Origin: Neoscytalidium dimidiatum
Lineage: Eukaryota > Ascomycota > Dothideomycetes > Botryosphaeriales > Botryosphaeriaceae
Length of the DNA stretch: 64,000 bases
Direction: 5' to 3'
Assembly: GCA_037367355.1 (NCBI GenBank)
Contig: CM074696.1
Span: forward strand, 2,232,001-2,296,000
Shown here: positions 11,257-21,858 of the stretch, one piece after another
Layout of the letters: every line of letters starts with the position of its first letter
How positions within the stretch are numbered: the first letter of the stretch is position 1
Notes under the pieces: generated by a model
The model's database searches: none
Seen by the model: only the letters and a program-made list of their open reading frames with translations
What the model was told of the DNA's origin: nothing
Position numbers and translations under genes: made by a program

Positions 11257-13394
11257 GTCTGATGGCGACGGCCGTTCACGACTATTGCCTTCTACGCATC
11301 CTCACATGCTGTTCCTAGCTGCTGACCGGTCTTGGGATGCTATGAATAGCGTTAGGTTGAGGAGAAGGATCGCCCGTCTGCGTTGCCGGCAGCCGAAGCA
11401 AGGGAACGCGTGCTCGACCCGGACACCTGGCGAGGGCGTCTGGCTTCTCCACGAGCCGCGTGATGAGGGGTGAGTCGAAGGGTGAAAGAGGGCAGGGCGG
11501 CCGAAAGCTTAAGGTTTGTGGCAAAGGCGCGCGCGAGCCCAAGGCGGGCAACAGCTGGCGGGCGGGTGGCATTTTTGTGGCATTGCTCGGCCTACCCGTG
11601 AGCGAAGGCTTGGTTGAAGAGGTTCCATTGGCACAGTTGTGCGTGATTGGCTGCTTGAAGCATGGTGTTACAAGTGAGAGGTTGGTGGTTTCTGCGTGCA
11701 TCCCCATCTCGTGAGGCACAGATGGTCCGCCTGGCTGCCTGCTCGCTGGCCGCTCTCCGGAGATGGCTGCGAGGAGCTTCGCTCACATGCGCATCACCTG
11801 CTTGGCTGGCATTTTCTTTGGTGCGCTCGCTCCGCTGCCTCAATCACGCACCCCGGAAGCGGGCCAAGGCTAGGCTCTGGCTTTCTGGCGGCGGCGGCGG
11901 CGGCGGCGCGCGAACCAAAACGACTCAGAGGCAGACGCCTCCTCCGCGCCTCGACCCAACGCCTATTCCGCCCCGGCCACCAATGGCGGAGCGCAGCGAC
12001 AGACGCGGGCGCAGGAAGAGGCGTTTTTGGCCATTTGCGGTCAATGTGCAGCGGTGCAACGGTAGCAGTGTGGCTTTCCGCTCTGGCTGCTAGCGGGCGA
12101 GCTCTCGCCGACGTCGTCGCTCGTGGCAGATGGATGACTGGCAAAGACTCAACCCATTGGGCGGACGACTGTTCGGAGGGCAAGTCACTCGGGCGCTCTG
12201 TGGCGCGGCGCTGGTCGGTCTGGGTGGTGAGTCGTTCCGCAGGGAGCAGCATTCTAACGAGAACAAGCACGGGCGGCTAATGTGGGCAGCGTGACACGGA
12301 GCGACGAGTCGAGTCCGGTGTCGCGGGGCTGGCAAGGTTCGGGACGGGGAGCGAGGATGCGAATGCGAGTCGGTCGGCAAGCCGCGCTGCTGGACCAGCA
12401 CGACGACGGCCGGCTGTTGAGTGCCGGGCTGGGGAGGGAACGTTCGTTTCGTGGGGACGGCCGCTCGGACAAGATTGCTGCGCGAGGCAGCGAAGCGAGA
12501 GGGCAGCAGGCAGCAAATTCTCCGGAGGCGCTGGTCTAAGGCGCGTCTGGCGCTTGTCTGGGTCTGGCGGCGACGGTGCTCAGCGTCGTTGGCATGTTCC
12601 GAGCAGTCGAGCCCGAGGCGACACGGCGTGCATTACTCCGGAAGGGTCATGGCAGGCAGGCGGCTTGGCTCGAATCTGAAGTTGGATTAAAGTCGATTAA
12701 ACTGTGTGGAGAAGCGGAGAAGCGCCCTGTTTCGGCCGCACCCGCCGCTGCTGCCCTCGCTCCATCTCCGCTCCATCGCCCCAGCTGGCGCCAGTCACAA
12801 GCTCCGCTCGTGTCATGCTGTCTCCCACCACGCGAGCCCGGTAGCCCGTCCTGGGCCTGGCCATTGGCCCATCTGCAAAAGAACAACGGCGAGGATGCGC
12901 ATCCTGCTGCCCCTAGTCCGCTCGCAGGCCCTTCCCTCGCCAAAGCCTGGGGCCCCGGGGGCCTGCCGCTCAACTGCCCTTCCCCCGCACCCCCGAATCC
13001 TATCTGGCTCGGGTTGCGCCGCTGCTGTGTGAGCTGGGTGTGAGTGTGTGGGAGCTGAGATGCCGTCCCTGGCTACTCAGCCCGCATGCGGGTAATTTAC
13101 TCGTAGCACCCACCATATGAGTTCCCACGTTTGTCACGACGTCGCCAGGTGAGGAGCGGGCGCCGGTTGCGAGCAAGGACTTCGCACTGAACTTTTTTTT
13201 TTTTTTTCCTTCGCCGCACGAGACAGGTAGATACGCGACGGCGCGCCGGTGGGCTTGGAGCGGCCGGTGCGCAATCTCGCGTGGTGAGATTTGAAGATGC
13301 GAAAAGGCTGAAAGGCAAGATGGCTGGCGCTAGGCCGCTTCGGGCAGCCTGCCTTCTTCGCGGTCTGAGGTCGCGGCATCGACCGCCCAGCGCC

Positions 13395-13404
13395 CATAAA
13401 TAAA
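13395..13404 (+). promoter_or_regulatory. Candidate TATA-like element of the hexose transporter gene
   Basis: CATAAATAAA lies about 208 bp before the start codon at 13612, followed by a CT-rich leader (ctcttctttttccttctgcc), a layout common in highly expressed fungal genes. The transcription start itself is not known. Confidence 0.4.
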
Positions 13405-13611
13405 CCTCTCTACCCCTCCTTGCAGCCGTCTCTTCTTTTTCCTTCTGCCTACGGTTACCCCAGTGCGACTAACAGCCTCGCTGCGCCAAGGCCTGGGTTC
13501 ACTGCCTTAGCTGCCTGTCATCCACGCTTCTTTTCACGCCTGGTCGGCAGACGGGTCAACTTCCACCACTCCTCACCCAAAGCCTAGCCTTACCTCTCTC
13601 AGTCTGGCAAG

Positions 13612-15492
13612 ATGGTCAAGACATTCTACGGCGTTTACACCATTTGGTACGTTTCATTGTCATGTAATTGCCCACTCACTTGGCGCTGACCACTGACACC
13701 GTCGAACAGCGGCTTCGCCGCCCTTGGTGGTGGTCTTTTCGGTTTCGATATCTCGTCCATGAGCGGCGTCCTGGGCACCAATGCCTACAAGAACTACTTC
13801 AACAACCCGACCTCATACCGCCAGGGAGGCATCACTGCCTCCATGCCTGCAGGTTCTCTTGTCGGCGCTCTCGCTTCCTCCTTCATCGCCGACAAGTACT
13901 CGCGTCGCACTGCCATCCAGGTTGCCTCCCTGATTTGGATTGTCGGTGCTATTTTCCAGACCGCTTGCAACGGCGTCGCCATGCTGTGTGTCGGTCGTGT
14001 CATCGCCGGATTGGCTATCGGTATCGCCTCTGCTATCGTGCCCGTCTACCAGTCCGAGATCGCTGCCAAGGAAATCCGTGGTCGTGTCGTGTCGCTCCAG
14101 CAGTGGGCTATCACCTGGTGAGTACTCATCACTCAATTTTTGCCTACTTCGCTAATTTTCCTCAGGGGTATTCTGATCCAGTACTTCATCCAATACGGCT
14201 CATCGTTCGCCGATGGCGGTCCGAAGGCCGAGAACCAGGGAACTGCTGCTTTCCGTATTCCTTGGGGTATCCAGATGGTTCCTGGTGCCATTCTCTTCGT
14301 TGGCATGTTCTTCTTGCCTCGCTCGCCCCGTTGGCTGGCCAAGAAGGACCGCTGGGAAGAAGCCATTCAGGTTCTCGCCCATCTGCACGGCAATGGCGAT
14401 GTCAACCACCCCAAGGTTCTCGCTGAGTACCAGGAAATTGAAGAGGCCCTCCGCTTCGAGCGTGAGGAGGCCGTCTCTTCCTTCAAGGCTCTCGTTGCCC
14501 CTCGCATGCTTAAGCGTGTCATTCTCGGCATGTCAATTCAGATGTGGTCTCAGCTTTGCGGTATGAACATTATGATGTACTACAGTAAGTCGCCTCGAGT
14601 CAAACTTCTTTGAACTGCCAGCTAAGATGATACCTCAGTCGTCTACATCATGGAGGCCGCCGGCGTTGGCTCTCCTCTCCTTACTGCCTCCATTCAATAC
14701 ATTATCAACGTGGCTTTGACCCTGCCTGCCATCCTATACCTCGATCGCTTTGGTCGCCGGCCCGCCCTGCTCATTGGCTCTTTCCTGATGATGCTGTGGC
14801 TCTTCATCTCTGGCTCCCTTCAAGGAGTTTACGGCCGTCCTAACCCTCGCACCGATCCTACCCTTGACGACATTTCATGGGTCATGATTGGCGAAGAGCA
14901 CGCTTCCAAGGCTGTCATCGCCTGCTCCTACCTTTTCGTCGCCTCGTTCGCCACCACCTGGGGCCCGACTTCTTGGGTAAGCTTTCACAGAAAAACTTGA
15001 ATTGGACTGGATCCAACTCTGATATTAACTGTGTGTAGACATACCCCAGTGAAATCTACCCGGCCAAGATTCGTGCCAAGGCTGTCTCCCTCTCGACCGC
15101 CACCAACTGGACCTGGAACTGCGCTCTTGCCTTCGCTGTTCCCCCGCTTCTTTGGTCTATCAACTGGAAGATGTACGTGCACAGTGCAGATCCATTTTTC
15201 TTTCGTCTCCTAATTCCTCCGTCATAGGTACATGATCTTCGCCGCGTTCAACGGTGCTGCCCTGATCCACATGTTCTTCACCGCTCCCGAGACCAAGGGC
15301 AAGACACTCGAGGAGATGGACATCGTCTTCGACTCGGGTATTCCGGCCTGGCGTAGCGCCAAGGAACTCAAGGGTTCCAAGCTCGACCAGCTGGCCAGCG
15401 AGATCGAGAAGGGCGAGCGCAAGGTCACCTTCAACGCTCTGGGCGAGGAGTCTGTTCCCACCGAGAAGGTCGAGGCTACCAAGACCTCGTGA
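13612..15492 (+). CDS. MFS monosaccharide (hexose) transporter
   Basis: Six exons: 13612-13646, 13710-14117, 14166-14584, 14639-14976, 15039-15172 and 15228-15492. The five introns are 48-63 bp, each with GT and AG ends and frame continuity, giving 532 residues, the usual size of a 12-helix sugar porter. Family marks in order: GGGLFGFDISSMSGV in helix 1, YQSEIAAKEIRGRVVSLQQW (sugar-transport signature after helix 4), LPRSPRWLAKK, DRFGRRPALLIGS in the second half, and PETKGKTLEEMD after helix 12. It carries hexoses across the plasma membrane, probably with protons. The N-terminus (MVKTFYGVYTICGFAALGGG) resembles high-affinity glucose transporters of filamentous fungi; the substrate is inferred from the family. 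Confidence 0.95.
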
Positions 15493-18190
15493 TTTCGAGA
15501 GGACAGGAAAATGGCATAAGGGGATGTTGTGCATTGGCGCATCTATTATTCTCTTCCCTCTCACATTGCGGGTTCTGGATGGACTTTCGCTGTGCATGGT
15601 ACAGAGTGATGACCGTTACGGTTTGCACGCGATGGATGTGATGGATGCGAGTCTCCATAGCAACGGCTTTAATTGATGCGGCCTTGAGGGCCTATAATTT
15701 GATATTTCTCTGTGCCTGAAATGTGCTGATCATCTGCGGGAGCCAGTCTACTCACTTGGCATGTACTACTTACTTTTTCTTGCAATCGGAAAGTTCGCTT
15801 CTGCAACCATATTCCTACAATTTAGCACGGAACGAACCAGCATAAGCAATCCTACCCTCAATAGCCGGAATTTACTATGGAATTTTAGATGATAGGGGTG
15901 ATCCTCGCAATTAGTAAGTTGGTTGCACAATCAGGCTGCAACTAGTTATCCTTCAGCATGTTGCCCCCTGGTGACCCTTGCTTTACTGGCGTGGTCATCA
16001 ACCACGAGGCCTCACACCATGGCCCAGAAGAAGCGTGTTCCTATACGTCTGTTCACGGTCAGCCTACGTGGCTTTTACCATGCTTACCTCGAGCATATTG
16101 ACTGATTAATATCTAGCGCAAGGCTGATATACTCGTGCCTCCCTCGCACTACGAACGGCTCTTATTCTGACCTCACGATTGCCATAGCCCTCCAAAGCTA
16201 TTGGTATTGGCCTCAATTTCATGAGCCTGCAAGGCCGGTGAGGCAGCTGCGGATGCCTAGAATGATTACCGCAAACATTCGCCACCCAGGAATGATGTAT
16301 GTGCATTGCAGAGACATTCCTGCGGTAGCAGACTACATACTGCTATTGGCCCGCATTCACCTTAAAATAGTGGTGAAATTCAGCTGAACAGTCTGTTGCT
16401 TCTACTTCATAATCCGCTGCTACCCTGTGGTCCGAAGATTCTCATGGTTGCCTCTATATCCAAAACATGGCAAACAGCTCCACCCTAAGATGGAGTCGAA
16501 GTCCTCATAACCGATCTGACTGTGGTACTTACTCCCCTCCATTCAGATGCTAACTGAGGCTGTGAGTAGCCACAAATGGTAGTTCCGTCGCATTTGGTCA
16601 CTGCTTATCGGGATACTATGGCTGGCACCTATGATAAATCTACCTCACCTCAAACACGTCATCGGCGCTGCAGCATGGCGCCCTTGGAATTCATGTAGAA
16701 CCATCAGCTGCTACATTGTGCCGAACGTCACCACGACCTCTCTAATTGTAAAACATGACAAAGAAAACCACAATTTACCAGGCGCAGTTCAGTTTACCGC
16801 AAGGGCGTTGGAAGTCTGGTTCGTCTACATTGCTTTCAGTCTAGTCTGTCTTTGTGTCATGTGTACTTGCCAAATAGGCAGGAGGTCAGTTTGCAACCGG
16901 GCTGCCTGACAAAATATGGACTGACAAGAGCCGTCAGGTTCCCCCACAGGGTATATTTCAAAACCGGCGAGGGATGTAACAGCACAAACAGGATCGAGTC
17001 AATCAATATCATAGATGAACAAAATGGGACGAAGTCAATCAAACCGCGCTTTTATTGGTTAGGTATATTCATCGATGTCGACGCCAACTCTCGGAGTGCT
17101 TATTTTCCAAACGGCACCGCCTCTGGACTTGACCAGTGCAACTATGGCAAACAGCTTTCGCAACCAACAAACAACACTAACGGCAGTTTAGTCATCGAGC
17201 TTTCTCGACCTCAGTCTCTCAACCCCGAGCTTGTTCTGTACGTTGAATATTGAAGTGACTGAGTACGTTGAGCACCTATTTTGATAGCGGCGTTAGAAAT
17301 TCCCGGAAGTATTCGGAGACAGGGATTCAGCCTTTTATTGCACGGCAGATGACCTGTGTTTAAGTGTTCATCTCTTGTATCGAAAAGGTGTAGTCTAATT
17401 TCGCCGCCTGCCAGTTATACGTTACACTGATGACGACCTGCTGGGCAAGCCGGGATGTGCCTTACGTAGGAATCGTTACATAGTAACCGGCCTACAAGAT
17501 GAAGCAGATGCCACAAGGCTCAAACAATAGTAGCAGAGCGTGCTGTATGATTCCGAGAGGTAATATCAGCAAGTTAGACACGCATTCTTCTCTTCTACGT
17601 GAGCAATTTATCCTTGGCTTTAATCCGTCGAAACTTCCAAAACTCCTAAAACCGAAAAGAAATTCAAAAAGAATAAGAAACCTCAGGCGGGGTATACAAC
17701 CTATGGGCAGCATCAAGCCGTTCCGATACGCATGGAAAAAGTCATCCAAATGTCAGATACGTAACTCCAACAACTTTCTTCTCAACCAAAGTGTGCATGG
17801 ATCGAACTCGACAGCCGAAATGCAGAAAGGCGCACAAGAAACGCTGAGAAACAATGCTTCTATCAGGCATGCAAATTGTCCTCGTGGTAATCGCTCAAAT
17901 TTTTCCAGCACAGCTGAAGAAAATGAATCAGGGGGGTATAAAACCCAAAAATGAGAAGAGAGATCCGTTCCAAATCCTCGCCAGAGAAATGCCCGTGTGA
18001 TGTGAGTTTTTTGTGATATCATAACGCTAAACAGAAAGCCAGAAAGAAGGGGTATCACCGGCCCTGGCCACAACCCAGAAAAAAAGTAAACCTACAATCC
18101 ATCTCTTGTCCATCATTCATCAGATCGTCACAGCAAACGAGAATAGAAATCTTCACATCCCTTACCTTGCCGTCCCCTCATTCAGAACAA
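15493..18190. other. 2.7 kb gap between convergent genes; no confident gene
   Basis: The transporter and the RBR gene converge on this stretch. One frame at 16852-17253 (plus; the distinctive part begins near 16958, RVYFKTGEGCNSTNRIESIN, later WLGIFIDVDANSRSAYFPNG) has protein-like composition but no domain I recognise and no clear start or splice support. A 151-codon frame at 17499-17954 looks like chance. Composition is normal, with no RIP signature. Confidence 0.4.
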
Positions 18191-20502
18191 TCAATACGCC
18201 ATCACCCCCGCCCTCTGCGCCCTCCCCTCCACCTCCGCCGGATCATCCTCTACGTAGTTCAACCACATCCCGACGCGCCCCATCCCCGACCTGGCAGGAT
18301 CTCCCAGCCCCGCCATCACGCTCGCCTCCACCGGCGGCCTCCTCACATATCCGCTCCCCTGCGCCGGTGCAGCAGCAGCGGGAGACCCGTATCCCATATT
18401 CCTCGCCGTCGCTCGATCCGCCTCCGTGGCCCTGCGATTCGTCGTAGTGGTCCGCGTACGCCTGATGATCGTGCTTCTCGGAGCCTGACGAGACGGGCCG
18501 GCAGTCGCGACAGCAGCAGCTGGAGCGCCGAAGTCGTTCATGTGGTGGCCCGCCGCGTTGCCTACTCCCAGGACCTCGACTTCGATTTCGGGGGACTCTT
18601 CATAACGCGAGCGGCGGTTGTGATGGTGGTGGCGATGGCGGCGAGCGTCGCCTGCGCGGCTGCCGCCGGCGGCCGTTCCGCCTTCGGCCAGGTATTGCGA
18701 CTGCAGGCGGCGGGCCAGCATTTCGTCTTCGCGCTCGCGGTCCGGGTCGCGGCCGGTCGGGTAGGCCCGGCCAGCGGCAGCTCCGCGCGCTGCGTTCTCC
18801 GGTGCGTAAATGGGGTGGTTCTGGCGCGGTGCGGGCATGGCGTACTGATCGGGGCGTGCGTTCGGCGGGGGGGGAGGAGGAGGCGCGTTGCCGGCGATGT
18901 CGTGCTCAACGACGACGTACGGCTCGGGCACGCGCATACCCTGTAGGCGGTCCTCGTCGTCCAGGTGGGCGTAGTTAAACCAAGGGCACTCGCACGTCTT
19001 CCATTTTGCGCCGCAGAGCATGCAGAATTGCGCCGTGCAGCGGCAGGTCATGTGGTTGCAGCCTTCCTTCAGCTCGACCATGGCTTTGCAGCTGTAGCAG
19101 CGCTGCCATCCGGACTCTTTTGCCATCTCGGCGAATTGCTGGGCGTCTTCGTCTTTCGGGCACTCCTTTCGCATGTGCCATCTCCCATTGCATTTGACGC
19201 AGACTTTGCCTCGGCAACGAGGGCATTTGCCATACTTGCGGCCAACGGTGGGATCTACGCGGATATGCGAGGGCTTAATCCACTCGCCGCATCCACGTGT
19301 GGGGCAGTAGATGCGGTTTTTGGCGGTGTATTCTTGGTATTTCTTGTTCCACAGGACCTTGAACTTGGTGTCGAAAATTCGATCGACATATTTCAGCGGT
19401 ATATGATCATTGGTGCAGCATCTCGGCGGCATATGCTGTGGGTCTCTCACAGAGAGCTCGAATTGGCGCTTGAGGCAGGTGTGACACATCCGGTGACCGC
19501 AGGGCAGTTTGGGACAGCGAGAAGCACGCACTTCATCCAGGCAAATCATGCAGTCATATCTGGCCAACGGTCAGCACTGAAGCAACACCCATTGCAGCAT
19601 TGACCTACTTCTTCTCCGGAGTCTGCTGGGGAGGTGGCCCAGGACGGAACAGACCAAAAAGGCCGCTATTTCGCCGATTATGATTCGATGCAGGGGTCGC
19701 GGGTGGTGCATCGGCAGCGGGAGACTTGATGGTGCCCGTTCTCCGGAGCGATGGCCGGGTCATGACGGGGCGGTTTTGGTCGCGGGCTGACATTGTTCTG
19801 ATCCATGTCAATAACCGACACCGCGGACCGACGACATCTCCAAAGCACATACCTGCTCAACCTGACTCCATCGGCCCTGCGCACCGAGGGCGCCGGCTCT
19901 TCCCTCTCGACCTCGACATCGACGACGTTTGCGGCGGGCGAGGAAACGGTCCTCCTGTGAGCGCCTGGGCGCGAACGACTGTCACCCAAGTCCTCATCGC
20001 GGGAATCCAGACGGCGGCTTCTGCTGCCACCACTGCGGGGAGTGCTGTAGACGAAGACGCCGCTGTCGCGCTCCTCGCGCTCCTTCCTGCTGGGTTGGCG
20101 ATTTTCACCGTGGCGCTTACTCTTGGAGTTCTTGCGCGTGCTCGCGGCGCGCGTCATCCTGGGTTCCATATCCGGGGCGACGGGGACTGAGGTGGCAGCT
20201 GGAGCTGAGGGACGGCGGTAGCGCTGGTCCGGAGGGCGAGCGTAGTACTCAGCTCGGGCCTGGCGCAGGTGGTCTACGTCGGGCGCATCGACGGGGCTGG
20301 GGTGCGGGTGTTCGTAGCGCTGGGGTTGATCGTAGGTGTTGCGGCGCGGGCGGCGAGAGGAGCGCGGGCGGTATTCGTCTGGGTCGGGGCCTGCATAGGA
20401 GTCGCGGTGCCTGTGGCGGTCGTGGTCCTTCCCTCTGGGCTTGGGAGCGAAGATTGCTCCCACGCCGTCGAGCAGGTGAGAGAAGCGGCGGCCGTGGGCC
20501 AT
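18191..20502 (-). CDS. RBR (RING-IBR-RING) E3 ubiquitin ligase
   Basis: Three exons on the minus strand: 20502-19853, 19797-19609 and 19559-18191. The introns are 55 bp (gtatgt ... gatcag) and 49 bp (gtaggt ... tgctgac ... ccag), and the product has 735 residues. Skipping the second intron would give a stop (PEKK then TAG), so the splice is needed to enter RING1. Residues 1-280 are Arg/Ser/Pro-rich and probably disordered. RING1 starts at C283 (CMICLDE, LPCGHRMCHTCLKRQF), followed by an IBR (YCPTRGCGEWI, CPRCRGKVCVKC) and RING2 (CYSCKAMVELKEGCNHMTCR, then FCMLCGAKW). By analogy with Parkin and HOIP the catalytic thioester cysteine would be C447 in EGCNHMTC. A 200-residue Pro/Arg-rich tail follows. 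It would transfer ubiquitin from an E2 to a substrate; the substrate is unknown. Confidence 0.92.
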
Positions 20503-21315
20503 GGAGCTCGACTACGTGGGAGCAGGCTGCGGGCGGTGAGCGGGCCAATGAAAAGGTGGCTGGCAAGCAGGGCGCGCCAGAGCCGAATCTGACCACGCGC
20601 CGGACTGCTCACACGATCGGCGTGGGAGTGGGTCGTCGAGATATGGGCATTGGGGAGAGAGCACACGTATGACGGCTGTGTGCAGGCGCTGGGCTGAAGA
20701 CATTCGATCGGGAGCCTGAGCAAATCTTGCGTGGGAACCAAGTCTGGCTTTCTCGGTTTCAGCGTGGAGAGTAAAAGGGACGTTTGGGAGCCGGGGTGGT
20801 GCCTGGCGCTGGTGGGCTGCTCCCGCGCGGCCGCGCTGCCGATCCCGGGCGAGGATTTGCAGTCTGGCACTCCGCGCACGTACTATTACTCTCTCGCGCC
20901 TCGGGGCCTGTCGCTGCTCCCACGCGACAGCCCAGCCCAGCCAGCCAGCGCCCACCTTGCCGCCGCGCACTGGCGCCTCGCATTTGCCAGCACAGCCCAG
21001 CCAAGTTTGAATCCGCCCTGTCTGCAACCTCGCACCGCTTTCCACGTCTGCACTGCTGTCGTCACTCTTTCCGAGTCCTGCGTGGTCGACTGCCCGCGGG
21101 CAATCCTCCGCGCTCACGCTCGACCGATCTGGCACCCCATCGCGCGCCGCGCTCCCCAGTCAGCTCATCCACTGCCCGTCTGGTCCGCCGTGAGACGCAT
21201 CTCAGCTGTGCTAGCAACCGTCATAGCGGCTTTTGTCCAACCGCGCTTACATAATCCACTCTCCGGGCATGTAGTAAGTACCACCTCGGTCTGGCGCACT
21301 CGGTGCTGGCGTTGA
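20503..21315. other. Intergenic, promoter side of the RBR gene
   Basis: GC-rich, about 0.8 kb. Several long frames are open on both strands, but they show no domain or consistent gene model. It should contain the RBR promoter. Confidence 0.5.
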
Positions 21316-21398
21316 CCATGACTAGGCTCAGTGGTAGAGCGCTCGCTTTGCAGAACCATCTCGAATGCGAGAGGTCCAGGGTTGTAAGTTCGAAACAG
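21316..21398 (+). pseudogene. Degenerate tRNA-Ala(TGC) with intron
   Basis: The D arm and A box are nearly complete (TAGGCTCAGTGGTAGAGCGC; one extra G against TAGCTCAGTGG). The anticodon stem CTCGC/GCGAG frames the loop TTTGCA-T, with a 13-base insert (21353-21365) exactly at the 37/38 position where tRNA introns sit. The T arm is disrupted: the B box reads ggttgtaagttcgaaac instead of GGTTCGANNCC, and the acceptor strands do not pair well. It is therefore probably a tRNA relic or a tRNA-derived repeat. Confidence 0.55.
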
Positions 21399-21817
21399 GC
21401 CCGTTTCCGCAGCCCTCCGTGCTGACCGCGACGCAGCAATCCCCTGCTTGTCCACAACACTTCTCATCTCTTTTGCACTACCCATGCAGCTAGCAGACGT
21501 TGCGCCGCCGTGCTGTCCCTTTCGCTTTTTTTGCTGGGCCTGCGCCAATGCACTCTGACGACATGTCCCCTCACTCTGCGAGCTTGCCTGGTCCCCTCCG
21601 GCCAATCTCTTTAAGCTCCGGAAGTTGGGGCGCCGTCAGGGACGCGCCAAAAGAATGATTCGACGGTCCAGAAAGGCGGTGGAGGCTGATTCGCCTGCAG
21701 CTCTCGGCCGCATCCCCGGCGACTCCACACCGCCGCCCAAAACAAATTTCTTCAACATACCTCACCTCCATCTCCCGACATCAACCACCATCCCATCGAC
21801 CCTCTGGCAGTCTAAAA

Positions 21818-21858
21818 GAGATGTCTCCGCTCCTAGAATCGAACTAGGGACCTTTCGA
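21818..21858 (-). pseudogene. 3' half of a tRNA gene at the edge of the AT-rich block
   Basis: On the minus strand AGGTC-CCTAG-TTCGATT-CTAGG-AGCGGAGA forms a perfect 5 bp T stem and standard T loop, with an acceptor 3' strand. A TTTT run, the RNA polymerase III stop, lies about six bases downstream. Going upstream on the minus strand, the expected anticodon arm and D arm are replaced by AT-rich RIP-type sequence. No matching acceptor 5' strand (TCTCCGCT) was seen at the far end of the block. The isotype cannot be assigned. Confidence 0.5.

Larger units (their letters stand above)
9119..13611. other. 4.5 kb GC-rich intergenic gap
   Basis: Many frames are open here because the DNA is GC-rich, but none shows a recognisable domain or a plausible splice-supported chain. 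It holds a (CA)n microsatellite near 9563-9577, five tandem ACCTG units at 11232-11256, a (GGC)n run at 11887-11908 and a 15-base T tract at 13193-13207. There is no RIP signature: CA and TG are common. It includes the 3' UTR of the polymerase gene and the promoter of the transporter. A non-coding RNA gene is possible but not shown. Confidence 0.5.

Noticed and set aside
9778..13397. Numerous 80-190 codon frames on both strands
   Set aside because: GC-rich DNA gives overlapping open frames in all six phases; none shows a domain, consistent splice signals or typical composition.
17499..17954. 151-codon frame after the hexose transporter
   Set aside because: Lys/Asn/Ser-rich without domain; the opposite strand is equally open and there is no promoter or splice support.
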